Positions 33,943 through 43,439 of a DNA stretch of 64,000 nt are shown here, piece by piece. The stretch spans positions 124,001 through 188,000 of the forward strand of contig NZ_KB907790.1 in assembly GCF_000382205.1 (NCBI RefSeq). The letters run 5' to 3'. The stretch comes from Dyadobacter beijingensis DSM 21582. Lineage in GTDB: Bacteria > Bacteroidota > Bacteroidia > Cytophagales > Spirosomataceae. A model generated the notes under the pieces. It had not been told where the DNA came from. It ran no database searches and saw only the letters and a program-made list of their open reading frames with translations. Position 1 is the stretch's first letter. Each line of letters begins with the position of its first letter. The position numbers were made by a program, and so were the translations under genes.

Positions 33943-36123
33943 ATGAAGCGAATATTCAGGACACTTTCATTAACACTCTTATCCTTTCAGCTCTTTGCGC
34001 AAATTCCCGACACATTTCAGTGGCTCCCCGATGGCAGCGGTTTCCGCGACGCCGGCGATAGCCAGATTGTGGAAGTAACACTGCCCGGTAACCAGGAAAA
34101 AGTCATCGTTTCGGAAGCACAGCTGACACCGCAGGGAGGCAAGCCGCTCACGATCAGAAGCTATGCCATCAGTAAGGCGGGCGACAAGGTACTAGTTTAT
34201 ACCAATTCAAAACGCGTTTGGCGGTACGATACCCGCGGTGATTACTGGGTGTATGACATCACGGCTAAAACGTTGAAACAGCTCGGAAAAAACCTGCCCG
34301 AATCGTCGCTGATGTTTGCGAAATTCTCGCCCGACGGCAAGCACGTCGCCTATGTGAGCAACCATAATGTGTACGTGGAAGACCTGGCCGGCCATGCCGT
34401 GAAGCAGCTTACCACCGACGGTACCGACCGCGTGATCAACGGCACATTCGATTGGGCCTATGAAGAGGAATTCGACTGCCGCGACGGTTTCCGGTGGAGC
34501 GACGACAGCAAATCCATCGCCTACTGGCAGCTAGACGCCCGCAAGATCCGCAACTTCCTGATGATCAATACGACGGATTCCATTTACTCATTCAATGTGC
34601 CGGTGGAATATCCCAAAGTAGGTGAAACGCCCTCGCCGTATAAAATCGGCGTGGTGGATATTGCTTCGGCGCAAACCAAATGGATGAATATTCCCGGCGA
34701 CCCGCAGAACACCTATGTGCCGCGCATGGAATGGTCGGGGATGCCCAACGAGCTCGTGATCCAGCAGCTTAACCGCAAGCAGAACGAGAGCACATTGTTT
34801 TACATTAATACGACCGACGGCAGCGCGAAGCCTTTTTACAATGAAAAGGACGAAGCATGGATCGATATCAAGAGCCGCTGGGACAACGACCCCGTGGGTT
34901 GGGACTGGATCAATGGCGGAAAGGAATTTTTGTGGGTAAGTGAAAAAGACGGCTGGCGCCACACCTACCGCGTAAGCCGCGACGGCAAGAAGGAAACGCT
35001 TATTACCGCCGGAAACTTTGATATGATCAGCCCGGTGCGCATCGACGAGAAGAACAATGCCTATTACTTCATGGCCTCGCCGGATAATGCCACGCAAAGC
35101 TACTTGTACAAAACCACGCTCGACGGAAAAGGCACGCCCGTGCGCATGACGCCCGCGGACCAGGCGGGAACGCACAGCTACGACATTTCGCCGCTGGCCA
35201 AATTTGGAAGACATCAGTTTTCGAATGCTAAAACTTCCCCGCTCGTAGAATGGATTTCATTGCCTAAACACGCGGCGATAGACCCGGCGAACTCCATTGC
35301 GCAGTCGAAAAGCAAGATCAATTCGGCGAATACGAACATCGAATTCTTCAAAGTTAAAACCGAGGAAGGCGTGGAAATGGACGCGTGGATGGTAAAACCG
35401 ACGAATTTCGACGCAACAAAAAAATACCCGATCGTATTCATGGTTTACGGCGAAGCGGCGGGAAGCACCGTGAAGGACGTTTGGGGAACCGGCCGCAACC
35501 GTTTGTACGCCGGCAGCATGGCCGACGACGGCTACATTTACGCTTCGATGGACAACCGCGGCACACCGTCGCCCAAAGGTGCCAAATGGCGCAAGGCGAT
35601 TTACCGCAATATTGGCCGCATTAATATCAAGGACATGGATGGCGCTGCTACGGCGATGTTCAAACAATTCGCATTCATCGATACCAGCCGCGTCGCCGTG
35701 CATGGTTGGAGCGGGGGCGGTTCGTCTACGCTGAACCTGTTGTTCCAATATCCGCAGCATTTCAAAACAGGTATCGCGGTGGCAGCCGTGGCCAACCAGC
35801 TTACCTACGACAATATTTACCAGGAACGTTACATGGGCATTCCACAGGAAAACCGTGAGGATTTCGTAAAGGGATCGCCCATTACCTATGCCAAAAACCT
35901 GCGCGGTAACCTGCTCTACATTCACGGTACCGGCGACGACAATGTGCATTACCAGAATGCCGAAATGCTTGTCAACGAGCTGATCAAGGCGAATAAGGTA
36001 TTCCAGTTTATGCCTTATCCCAACCGCTCGCACAGCATTTCGGAAGGCGCGGGCACATCGCGGCACTTGCAGTCGCTCTTTACCGATTACCTGAAAAAGA
36101 ACTGTCCTCCGGGAGCGAAATGA
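33943..36123 (+). CDS. S9 family peptidase, dipeptidyl-peptidase IV-like, exported
   Basis: 726 residues with signal peptide MKRIFRTLSLTLLSFQLFAQ. The N-terminal propeller contains DWAYEEEFDCRDGFRWSDDS, the Glu pair that binds the substrate N-terminus in DPP-IV. The C-terminal alpha/beta-hydrolase domain has the nucleophile Ser in VHGWSGGGSST, the Asp in GTGDDNVHYQ and the His in NRSHSI. It should remove dipeptides (typically X-Pro) from periplasmic or surface peptides. The stop overlaps the next gene start by four bases. Confidence 0.92.
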   Translation: MKRIFRTLSLTLLSFQLFAQIPDTFQWLPDGSGFRDAGDSQIVEVTLPGNQEKVIVSEAQLTPQGGKPLTIRSYAISKAGDKVLVYTNSKRVWRYDTRGDYWVYDITAKTLKQLGKNLPESSLMFAKFSPDGKHVAYVSNHNVYVEDLAGHAVKQLTTDGTDRVINGTFDWAYEEEFDCRDGFRWSDDSKSIAYWQLDARKIRNFLMINTTDSIYSFNVPVEYPKVGETPSPYKIGVVDIASAQTKWMNIPGDPQNTYVPRMEWSGMPNELVIQQLNRKQNESTLFYINTTDGSAKPFYNEKDEAWIDIKSRWDNDPVGWDWINGGKEFLWVSEKDGWRHTYRVSRDGKKETLITAGNFDMISPVRIDEKNNAYYFMASPDNATQSYLYKTTLDGKGTPVRMTPADQAGTHSYDISPLAKFGRHQFSNAKTSPLVEWISLPKHAAIDPANSIAQSKSKINSANTNIEFFKVKTEEGVEMDAWMVKPTNFDATKKYPIVFMVYGEAAGSTVKDVWGTGRNRLYAGSMADDGYIYASMDNRGTPSPKGAKWRKAIYRNIGRINIKDMDGAATAMFKQFAFIDTSRVAVHGWSGGGSSTLNLLFQYPQHFKTGIAVAAVANQLTYDNIYQERYMGIPQENREDFVKGSPITYAKNLRGNLLYIHGTGDDNVHYQNAEMLVNELIKANKVFQFMPYPNRSHSISEGAGTSRHLQSLFTDYLKKNCPPGAK

Positions 36124-36869
36124 TATTGAAAAGGATTTTATGCATGATGGGCCTGGCGGCAGGGTTGCCGCTCGGCTCCTTCGCACAGATAAGCGAGGGT
36201 ACCAAGGTCGGAATTAATACCGGGACGGGATTGAATGCGCCGAGATCGGGCGTTTTCTGGACCTCACCGACTGCGCAGACCGGTGTCATCGGCGACTTTT
36301 ACATCGATTCGCTCTGGCGGAAAGGCGATGTGAAACTGGCCAAACCCGTGGCGCAGATCGGCGGCCTGGAATCGGACAGCATTGCGGGCATCGACATTCG
36401 TTATAATGTACTGAACGACGAGCTCGAAGTACTGGCCGATCCGGTGAAGAAAGACATCCGGGTAATCCGCGGCAACCAGTTGAAAAGCTTCAAAAGCAAC
36501 AGCGGCTTCGGAATGGTGGAATACGTTAACCTGGCCGAACGCGATCCGAAAGGCGAGCTGAAAGGCTTCGGTGCTGTGCTCGCTTCGGGGAAAGTCACGC
36601 TGGTGAAGGCTTACAAGCCCAAAATTACCAAGCCTAACTATAATCCCGGATTCGGCACGGGAGAGAAAAACACGATCGTGCGCCTCACATCGGACTATTA
36701 CCTGTTCACTGGTGCGGGTGTGGAAAAGGTGAGTTTAAGTAAAAAAAGCCTACTCCCGCTCATGGCCGACAAAAAGGCCGAGGTGGAACAATATGCCAAA
36801 GAGCACAACCTCGATTTCAAGGATGAAACGCAGGTTGCCGGACTTTTGCGATTTTATAATTCCAAATAA
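36120..36869 (+). CDS. Exported protein of unknown function, coupled to the DPP-IV gene
   Basis: 249 residues, not recognised. A signal peptide (MILKRILCMMGLAAGLPLGSFAQ) is visible. The mature part has short repeats of strand-like segments (FYIDSLWRKGDVKL, GIDIRYNVLNDELEVLADPV, GFGMVEYVNLAERD) and a Lys-rich C-terminal helix (AEVEQYAKEHNLDFKDETQV). The start codon overlaps the DPP-IV stop in ATGA, so translation is coupled and the products may be functionally linked. A terminator follows directly. Confidence 0.7.
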   Translation: MILKRILCMMGLAAGLPLGSFAQISEGTKVGINTGTGLNAPRSGVFWTSPTAQTGVIGDFYIDSLWRKGDVKLAKPVAQIGGLESDSIAGIDIRYNVLNDELEVLADPVKKDIRVIRGNQLKSFKSNSGFGMVEYVNLAERDPKGELKGFGAVLASGKVTLVKAYKPKITKPNYNPGFGTGEKNTIVRLTSDYYLFTGAGVEKVSLSKKSLLPLMADKKAEVEQYAKEHNLDFKDETQVAGLLRFYNSK

Positions 36870-36870
36870 C

Positions 36871-36906
36871 AAAAATGCCTCCCAATCACTTCGGAGGCAT
36901 TTTTTT
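36871..36906. terminator. Bidirectional terminator between the DPP-IV unit and the M28 gene
   Basis: AAAAATGCCTCC (36871-36882) pairs perfectly with GGAGGCATTTTT (36893-36904), and T/A runs on both sides allow use on both strands. Confidence 0.85.
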
Positions 36907-36922
36907 GTGAAATTCAAAAGCA

Positions 36923-38443
36923 TTACTTGCCGTATAACTTCTTTGCGGCAGGCTCGTATTTGTCGCCGGCGCTCCATTGCGGGGCGGTTTTGCGGTCGGC
37001 GATGAGACGTGTGGCGTAAGTATAAGCCTGGCTGAATTTTAACAGGTAGTTGAAATCGATCGTCTCGGGATTGTCGGTCACCTGGTGGTAGTTTTTCATG
37101 ATATCCCCATTGAATTCCTTGAAACCGGGTGTGAACGTCGGCGCGGGGACGCCTTCTTTGGCAAAGCTCACATTATCCGAACGGTCGAATAGCCCCTGCT
37201 CCGGCGACGGATCGGCGAATACACCGAGGCCGAATGCTTTGCAAGCCGTCTCGATCTCCGCCCGAGCGCCCGTGCGGTCGAGGCCCATCACCGACACGAT
37301 GGTGGTATCATTATAGCCCGCGCCATCGGAATTCATATTGAAAATGCATTTGTTCAAAGGCAGAATCGGGTGAGCGGCGTAGTATTTGCTGCCCAGCAGG
37401 CCCACTTCCTCACCGGTAAGCGCCACGATCACGATCGAGCGTTTCGGCGGGTTTTTGGCCAATGCTTCGGCGGCGGTCAGCAATGCGGTCGTACCAAATG
37501 CATTGTCGCGGGCGCCGTTGAAAATACTGTCTTCGGGGGTGTAGGTCTGTCCGCCCTGCTTGCCCACGCCCACGTGGTCGTAATGCGCGGAAAGGAGTAC
37601 ATATTCTTCTTTCAATTTCGGATCGGTACCGGGAATGTAGCCCGCCACATTGTAGCTGTAAATCGGTTTCGCCATTCTCCCCGAAGTTCTGAAAGTAACC
37701 TCTTTCACGGCGCGCAATGCACGGGCATATTTGGCTTCCTTGCCATTCACCCAGGCATGCGGGATCGATTTGGCATCACCGCCCTCGGCCAGTGAAATTT
37801 TTTCTCCGGAAAAAAACTTACTCACGACATTCCACGGCACAGGCGCATTGAAAAGCTCAATTACGGCAATCGCGCCCTTATCCATCGCTGTTTTGCGTTT
37901 CTCTGCCGAAGCAGCGAATATTTCCGAAGGCGTCTGGGTTTCGGGTGAACCGCTTTCCAGTAAGACGATCTTGCCTTTCACGTCTAGCCCTTTGTAATCG
38001 TCCCAGCTTTTGGCCGCATTTTCCAGCCCGTAACTGGCATATACAAGCGGCGCCTTCAAATCCACGGCGTCTCCGGCCATTAAGATCCAGTCGGTGCCGC
38101 TTTTCATGATTTCGGCGTCAGCGGCGATCTCTCCCGTGCCATTAGCGCCCATTTTTTCGAACGGAACACGCTGAAAGTAGCTCGATGTACCGGTTTCGGT
38201 GTTGCCGGGAACAGGTACCACGCCCAGTTTGCGGAATTGCTCGGCAATGTAGCGTGCCGCCACAAAGTTGCCCTGCTCGCCCGTGCGCCGGCCCATAAGC
38301 TCATCGCCCGCGAGAAAGCGGATATGCGCCTCGGTTTCCGACTTTTTAATCTGAAATTCGGGTAATGCAGCTGTCTTTTTCTGCGCGTCGGCGGGAAAGG
38401 TGAGGGCCAAACCGAGCGGCAACAGTAGTAATGGTAGTTTCAT
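36923..38443 (-). CDS. M28 family metallopeptidase (aminopeptidase-like), exported
   Basis: 506 residues with signal peptide MKLPLLLLPLGLALTFPADA. A PA-type inserted domain is likely near 130-250 (LVYASYGLENAAKSWDDYKG). The zinc-binding sites of an M28 aminopeptidase appear in order: LLSAHYDHVG, GARDNAFGTTALL, LTGEEVGLLGS, MNSDGAG and a C-terminal YHQVTD. It probably trims peptides in the periplasm, alongside the DPP-IV enzyme facing it on the other strand. It is transcribed toward the shared terminator. Confidence 0.92.
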   Translation of the reverse strand: MKLPLLLLPLGLALTFPADAQKKTAALPEFQIKKSETEAHIRFLAGDELMGRRTGEQGNFVAARYIAEQFRKLGVVPVPGNTETGTSSYFQRVPFEKMGANGTGEIAADAEIMKSGTDWILMAGDAVDLKAPLVYASYGLENAAKSWDDYKGLDVKGKIVLLESGSPETQTPSEIFAASAEKRKTAMDKGAIAVIELFNAPVPWNVVSKFFSGEKISLAEGGDAKSIPHAWVNGKEAKYARALRAVKEVTFRTSGRMAKPIYSYNVAGYIPGTDPKLKEEYVLLSAHYDHVGVGKQGGQTYTPEDSIFNGARDNAFGTTALLTAAEALAKNPPKRSIVIVALTGEEVGLLGSKYYAAHPILPLNKCIFNMNSDGAGYNDTTIVSVMGLDRTGARAEIETACKAFGLGVFADPSPEQGLFDRSDNVSFAKEGVPAPTFTPGFKEFNGDIMKNYHQVTDNPETIDFNYLLKFSQAYTYATRLIADRKTAPQWSAGDKYEPAAKKLYGK

Positions 38444-38532
38444 GACTGTTTGTAAATGATTCCAAAAGAAAATGTGAAGACGTAAGTTAGCCAGACATCT
38501 TCACATTTAAAGGCGGTGATAATGGGAAATCG

Positions 38533-39516
38533 CTACCGTTTATTCAATAATACGGCCGCTTCTTTCGCGAAATAGGTCAGAATGCATTTGGCACCGGCGC
38601 GGCGTATGCTCGTGAGCACTTCCATCATGGCGCGCTCGCCGTCGAGCCAGCCGTTTTGCGCGGCCGCTTTCACCATCGCATATTCGCCGGACACATTGTA
38701 GGCGGCAATAGGAATGTCGAAATTCTCGTCGAGCAGACGGATAATGTCCAGGTACGACAAGGCCGGTTTCACCATCAGCATGTCCGCACCTTCCTCGAAA
38801 TCGAGCTGCGCTTCGAGCAATGCCTCGCGCTTGTTGGCGGGGTTCATTTGGTAGGTCTTCTTATCGCCAAACTTCGGTGCCGATTCCAATGCATCGCGGA
38901 ACGGGCCGTAGAATGCGCTGGCGTATTTGGCCGAGTAGGACATAATGCTTACATCGGTGAAGCCGTGGGTATCGAGGTGCCGGCGGATGTAGCCGACGCG
39001 GCCGTCCATCATATCGCTCGGGCCGAGAATGTCGGCACCGGCTTTGGCCTGCGCCAATGACATATTGCCAAGGATTTCGAGGGTTGCGTCGTTGAGGATC
39101 TTGCCGTTTTCGACAAGGCCGTCGTGGCCGTCGGAGCTGTACGGGTCCATTGCCACGTCGGTCATGATCACGAGCTCGGGGAATTTCTCCTTCACGGCCG
39201 TAATGGCTTTCAGGTAAAAAGTGTCCTCGTGGTAGCTTTCCGACGCGAAACGGTCCTTTTTGCTTTCGGGATAATTAGGAAAAAGATCGATGGCTTTGAT
39301 ACCCAGGTCGGTCACCTCTTTGAGCTCTTCGAGCAGGTTATCCACCGAGTAGCGGTAAATGCCGGGCATCGATTTTACCTCCGATTTCTGCCGGGTGCCG
39401 TCCACGACGAACATCGGGAAAATGAAATCGGATACCTGCAGATTGGTTTCCTGCACGAGGTCTCTCACACCGGCAGATTTTCTATTGCGTCGCGGGCGAC
39501 GGGATAATTGGATCAT
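38533..39516 (-). CDS. hemB: Delta-aminolevulinic acid dehydratase (porphobilinogen synthase)
   Basis: HemB joins two 5-aminolevulinate molecules into porphobilinogen in heme synthesis. The 327-residue protein carries the Schiff-base lysines in YSAKYASAFYGPFRDAL and LMVKPALSYLDIIR, and RPRRNRKSAGVRDLVQET at the N-terminus. The metal-site segment reads DVAMDPYSSDGHDGLVENGK, without the three zinc-binding cysteines, so a Mg2+-dependent type is expected. A GC-rich palindromic repeat lies just upstream of its start. Confidence 0.96.
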   Translation of the reverse strand: MIQLSRRPRRNRKSAGVRDLVQETNLQVSDFIFPMFVVDGTRQKSEVKSMPGIYRYSVDNLLEELKEVTDLGIKAIDLFPNYPESKKDRFASESYHEDTFYLKAITAVKEKFPELVIMTDVAMDPYSSDGHDGLVENGKILNDATLEILGNMSLAQAKAGADILGPSDMMDGRVGYIRRHLDTHGFTDVSIMSYSAKYASAFYGPFRDALESAPKFGDKKTYQMNPANKREALLEAQLDFEEGADMLMVKPALSYLDIIRLLDENFDIPIAAYNVSGEYAMVKAAAQNGWLDGERAMMEVLTSIRRAGAKCILTYFAKEAAVLLNKR

Positions 39517-39522
39517 GATATG

Positions 39523-39552
39523 GCAGTCGGCGACCGGCTTTCGCCGTCGGCT
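39523..39552. repeat. GC-rich palindromic repeat upstream of hemB
   Basis: GCAGTCGGCGACCGGC, then GCCGTCGGC a few bases on, resembles the arms of the inverted repeat at 16775-16836. It looks like a second copy, probably partial, of a dispersed REP-like element. Confidence 0.45.
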
Positions 39553-39658
39553 TTTACTTAAAGCAATGGAACATTAAAAAGAAAACGACACAAAGAAACG
39601 CAGAGTTTCCCAAACAGCCCCTTTTTCCTCCCATTCTCCCAGGCCTCCATTCGCCTTC

Positions 39659-40345
39659 CTAACCGACCATCAACTTGAAACCTTCTCCATGCAAATTCAT
39701 GATCTGGATCGCAGGGTCTTCGCGGAGGTATTTGCGGAGTTTGGTAATGTACACATCCATGCTGCGCGCATTGAAGTAGGAATCGTCGCCCCAGATGGTT
39801 TTGAGCGCGAAACTGCGGCTAATGGGCTGGTTGAGGTTCTGGCAAAATAATCTGAGCAGCTCCGACTCCTTGCTCGTAAGCCGCGCCGAATTGTCGCCGA
39901 TCGCTAAATGTTGGTGGTCGTAATCGAAGGTGTATTGTCCGATGCGGAATACTTTGGTGTCTTCCGGCTGGTCGGCCTGGCGGTTGTAGCGCCTCAGAAT
40001 GGCCTGAATGCGCATTAGAAGTTCTTCGCGATCGAAAGGTTTCGTCACATAATCATCGGCGCCGACGCGGAAGCCCTGCATGGTGTCTTCCTTCATCGAT
40101 TTTGCCGTTAAAAAAATGATAGGGACATCTCGTCCACTCATCCTGACCTCTTTGGCGAGCGAAAATCCGTCTTTTTTAGGCATCATCACGTCGAAAATGC
40201 ACAGATCGTACGCCTTATCGACAAAATGCTGCCAGCCCTTCTGCCCATCAGTAGCAAGGTCGGTAGGAAAGCCTTTATCGGTCAGATATTCCTGAAGAAG
40301 CATTCCCAGGTTGGCATCATCTTCGACGAGTAGGAGATTGGGCAT
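39659..40345 (-). CDS. OmpR/PhoB-type response regulator
   Basis: 228 residues from MPNLLLVEDD; an in-frame upstream ATG adds 20 residues that do not fit the family. The receiver domain has the acidic pair VEDD, the phospho-acceptor Asp in CIFDVMMPKKDG and the Lys in FLTAKSM. The C-terminal winged helix (LTSKESELLRLFCQNLNQPI, SMDVYITKLRKYL) binds DNA. No histidine kinase gene adjoins within the window, so its partner must be elsewhere. Targets are unknown. Confidence 0.92.
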   Translation of the reverse strand: MPNLLLVEDDANLGMLLQEYLTDKGFPTDLATDGQKGWQHFVDKAYDLCIFDVMMPKKDGFSLAKEVRMSGRDVPIIFLTAKSMKEDTMQGFRVGADDYVTKPFDREELLMRIQAILRRYNRQADQPEDTKVFRIGQYTFDYDHQHLAIGDNSARLTSKESELLRLFCQNLNQPISRSFALKTIWGDDSYFNARSMDVYITKLRKYLREDPAIQIMNLHGEGFKLMVG

Positions 40346-40510
40346 TGGAAAAGCGGATAAATCGGTTAGGTATCGCAAGATACTGCATCCCGGCGCACGA
40401 TGCATTGGCCAGGGAATAACAGAATTTGCTGAATGGTTACATGATGCGTAAATTAACCCGATAAAACTAGCGACTTTCGCATTCTGTGAAACCTTCTTAA
40501 CTCATAAAAA

Positions 40511-41530
40511 ATGTTAAAATTCATCCTCTGGGTCGCCGCGATCCTCGTGATCCTTGGTGTCGTTTACCTATCCGGGCCCAAAGTGCCGGAAGCCAAGCTG
40601 ACGCCCGTTTTACCTACCATTACCAGCGACCTGGCGCAGTTGGAAGCGGAAGTGAACCGGAAGGAAAAGGCCACGCCGCTGCTGAAACCCGATAATGAAG
40701 CGCGCATTGTATGGGCGAACGACAGCTTGAAGCAGAAAACGACATACAGCATCGTGTACATCCACGGTTTCGGTGCCAGCTGGGCCGAGGGCGATCCGGT
40801 CCATAAGGACCTCGCGAAGAGATACGGCGCGAATCTCTACCTCTCGCGTATGCACGATGCCGGTATCGCCGATACCAATGCATTCGACGACCTCACGCCT
40901 GCCAACTTCCTCGCGGGCGCAAAGCGGGCACTCGCGATCGGTAAGGTACTGGGCGACAGCGTGATCGTGATCGGTACGTCCGCCGGAGGTTTATTGTCCG
41001 TTTACCTGGCGGCGACACACCCGGAAATCAAGGGGCTGGTGCTATACTCGCCCTGTATGGCCATCGCGAACCCTGCCGTGAAGCTCATTACCGGGCCGTG
41101 GGGGCAGCAAATCCTCCATAAGGTGATGGGAACGCACAATATGGGCAAGGATTCCATTCCGGAGCAGGCGCAATTTTGGTTGCAGGGCTACCATACCAAC
41201 GGGCTTACCACTTTGCAGCAGATGGTGAATGCCATTGCGCGGCCGGAAGTATACAAAGAGGTCAAAATGCCCGTGTTCGTAGGGTATTACTATAAAAACG
41301 AGGAGGAGCAGGATAAGGTCGTGTCCGTGAAAGCGATCCGCAAAATGTTCGAAGGGCTGGGTACGCCTCCCGGTTTGAAAGAGGAAAAGGCATTTCCCGA
41401 AAGCGGCGACCACGTGATCGCGTCGCGGTTGCGGTCGAAGGATGTAAAAGGCGTGTATGAAGCCACGGACCGGTTTTTTCAGGAAAAGCTGCATATGAAA
41501 CCAGTAGAATCGCCTGTCGCTCAGCCTTGA
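40511..41530 (+). CDS. Alpha/beta hydrolase (serine hydrolase), membrane-anchored
   Basis: 339 residues. An N-terminal hydrophobic helix (FILWVAAILVILGVVYLSG) anchors or exports it. The fold shows VYIHGFGASWAEGDPV (oxyanion loop), the nucleophile Ser in VIGTSAGGLLSVYLA, and a C-terminal ESGDHVIAS with the likely catalytic His. Its substrate, perhaps an ester or acyl lipid, cannot be told. It is followed by fabI on the same strand, but after a 111-base gap with its own palindrome, so co-transcription is uncertain. Confidence 0.85.
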   Translation: MLKFILWVAAILVILGVVYLSGPKVPEAKLTPVLPTITSDLAQLEAEVNRKEKATPLLKPDNEARIVWANDSLKQKTTYSIVYIHGFGASWAEGDPVHKDLAKRYGANLYLSRMHDAGIADTNAFDDLTPANFLAGAKRALAIGKVLGDSVIVIGTSAGGLLSVYLAATHPEIKGLVLYSPCMAIANPAVKLITGPWGQQILHKVMGTHNMGKDSIPEQAQFWLQGYHTNGLTTLQQMVNAIARPEVYKEVKMPVFVGYYYKNEEEQDKVVSVKAIRKMFEGLGTPPGLKEEKAFPESGDHVIASRLRSKDVKGVYEATDRFFQEKLHMKPVESPVAQP

Positions 41531-41558
41531 ACGGATATACAAACGGCATCTGAACCGT

Positions 41559-41597
41559 GTTTAATGTGGTTAAACCCGTTAAAAATGCTTTACTTTG
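41559..41597 (+). promoter_or_regulatory. Palindrome and candidate -7 element upstream of fabI
   Basis: GTTTAA-tgtgg-TTAAAC (41559-41575) is a perfect inverted repeat, 14 bases before TTACTTTG (41590-41597), a one-mismatch match to the -7 TAnnTTTG pattern. The repeat would lie over the -33 region, a plausible operator site. No -33 TTTG is present. Confidence 0.4.
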
Positions 41598-41641
41598 CCG
41601 CTTTGAACGGACATCCGAATTAATCAACAATAAAAGGAAAC

Positions 41642-42472
41642 ATGGCTTACGGTTTATTAAAAGGAAAAAGAGGAATCATATCGGGGGCATTGGACGAAAA
41701 CTCCATTGCCTGGAAAGTAGCGCTGAAAGCAAAGGAAGAAGGTGCCACGTTTGTACTGACCAACGCGCCTATCGCCATGCGTATGGGTGCCATCAACGAC
41801 CTCGCGAAGCAATGCGACGCCGAGATCATCCCTGCCGATGCTACCTCCCTGGAAGATATCGAAAACCTTTTTACCAAATCGACCGAGATCCTTGGCGGCA
41901 AGATCGACTTCGTATTGCACTCGATCGGGATGTCGCTCAACGTGCGCAAAGGCAAATCCTACGGCGACCTGAACTACGAGTGGTTCCAGAAAGGCGTGGA
42001 CATTTCGGCGCTTTCGCTGCACAAATTCCTGCAAGTGGCCGAGAAGCTCGACGCGATCAACGACTGGGGATCGGTTGTGGCATTATCCTACATTGCGGCC
42101 CAAAGGACCTACTCTTTTTACAATGATATGGCCGAAGCCAAGGCCATGCTCGAGAGCATCGCGCGCAGCTACGGCTACCGTTACGGAAAAGCCAAGAATG
42201 TGCGCGTGAACACGATCTCCCAGTCGCCTACCAAAACCAAGGCCGGCTCAGGTATCGAAGGTTTCGATGCATTCTATGATTTTGCTGAAAAAATGAGCCC
42301 GCTGGGCAATGCTTCGGCAGATGATTGCGCGAATTACGCTATTACCTTGTTCTCTGACCTTACCCGTTTCGTGACGATGCAGAACCTCTACCACGACGGC
42401 GGTTACTCATCGACGGGTATTTCTGAAGAACTCGTGACGATGATCCAGCAACAGGCACAGGCGCAGCAATAA
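41642..42472 (+). CDS. fabI: Enoyl-[acyl-carrier-protein] reductase (NADH)
   Basis: FabI reduces trans-2-enoyl-ACP, the last step of each fatty-acid elongation round. The 276 residues match the family. The short-chain reductase fold shows GIISGALDENSIAWKVALKA at the N-terminus, HSIGMSLN, and the catalytic Tyr/Lys region in LSYIAAQRTYSFYNDMAEAK. The NTISQSPTKTKAGSGI segment is the substrate-binding loop typical of the Bacteroidota form. It is likely single, ended by a terminator at 42493. Confidence 0.94.
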   Translation: MAYGLLKGKRGIISGALDENSIAWKVALKAKEEGATFVLTNAPIAMRMGAINDLAKQCDAEIIPADATSLEDIENLFTKSTEILGGKIDFVLHSIGMSLNVRKGKSYGDLNYEWFQKGVDISALSLHKFLQVAEKLDAINDWGSVVALSYIAAQRTYSFYNDMAEAKAMLESIARSYGYRYGKAKNVRVNTISQSPTKTKAGSGIEGFDAFYDFAEKMSPLGNASADDCANYAITLFSDLTRFVTMQNLYHDGGYSSTGISEELVTMIQQQAQAQQ

Positions 42473-42492
42473 GCATTCATATAATACCTAGG

Positions 42493-42530
42493 AAAACCCT
42501 TCAAGGCACGCGTTTTGAAGGGTTTTCTTT
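42493..42530 (+). terminator. Terminator after fabI
   Basis: AAAACCCTTCAA (42493-42504) pairs perfectly with TTGAAGGGTTTT (42515-42526), followed by more T. Confidence 0.85.
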
Positions 42531-42615
42531 TTGTATTAAAATAAATGCGTATACACACCGTTTCGCGTTGTGTATAATTTGTGAACCAATTAGTTTAGCC
42601 AAATAAAATCGATTT

Positions 42616-43428
42616 ATGAATCAGCAGACCCATCACCCCTTTTTCAGCAAACTCGGGGCGCAGGCCAGTCGCCTGTTGCTCGCAGCCATGTTCCTGACGA
42701 TTATTTCCTGCGGCAGCGAAAAGGAAACCACCCAGGCCGTGCCCGACGCGCCGGTGTACACGCTCGTATTTCTGGACAAAACCCAGAGCGTGCATGTGGA
42801 TAAGCGCTACGTCAACGACAAGTACCGCCAGGCGCTGACCGACATTATCGAGCAGAATATGAAAAACAAGGGGGATAAACTGGAAGTATATTTTATCCAC
42901 GAAAACACCTCGAAAGCGCGGGCATTGTCGCTTACCGTCCGCAGCGAACGCGATAACCTCGAAGGCGCCAACGCCACCGACCGTGAAGGCATTGAAACGT
43001 CCTTCCAACTGGCATTGCAGAAAGAAAAGGGCATTTACCTGCGCCAGCTGCTCGCCAAGCTCAACCAGCAAAATACCGGCTCATCCAATCTCTCGACCGA
43101 CATTTGGGCGAGCTTACCCGTGATCGCGAAGGCGGGTGAAAGCGGTTCGGAAGTGAAAGTGTATTATTTCAGCGATATGGTCGAAAGCGTAAAAGGCGCT
43201 GATCGCCGCGATTTCCATACCAATCCGCCGAAAAGCGACGCGGAAGCTGAAACGGACGCCAAAGAAGATACCAAAAAACTGGAACGTTATGCTATCGGAG
43301 CGCCGCAGGTAACAATTGTATCGCCATTTGAACCGACGGCTTCCAGCAAGGAAAACAATCCGCACGTGACGCATTACTGGGCAACACTTTTCCAGGAGCT
43401 GGGCGGGGTAAGTGTAGAGGAACTTTGA
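42616..43428 (+). CDS. vWA-like lipoprotein of unknown function
   Basis: 270 residues. The signal ends in ISCGSEKE, a lipobox. The mature part begins VYTLVFLDKTQSVHV, a strand followed by Asp-x-Thr-x-Ser, which resembles the metal-binding start of a von Willebrand factor A domain. EVYFIHENTS and VKVYYFSDMVESVKG later provide the expected strands. The second half of the MIDAS is not clear. The C-terminal third is rich in Asp/Glu/Lys. It converges with the Uma2 gene and has no obvious operon partner. Confidence 0.65.
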   Translation: MNQQTHHPFFSKLGAQASRLLLAAMFLTIISCGSEKETTQAVPDAPVYTLVFLDKTQSVHVDKRYVNDKYRQALTDIIEQNMKNKGDKLEVYFIHENTSKARALSLTVRSERDNLEGANATDREGIETSFQLALQKEKGIYLRQLLAKLNQQNTGSSNLSTDIWASLPVIAKAGESGSEVKVYYFSDMVESVKGADRRDFHTNPPKSDAEAETDAKEDTKKLERYAIGAPQVTIVSPFEPTASSKENNPHVTHYWATLFQELGGVSVEEL

Positions 43429-43439
43429 GTAGTTGAGTA

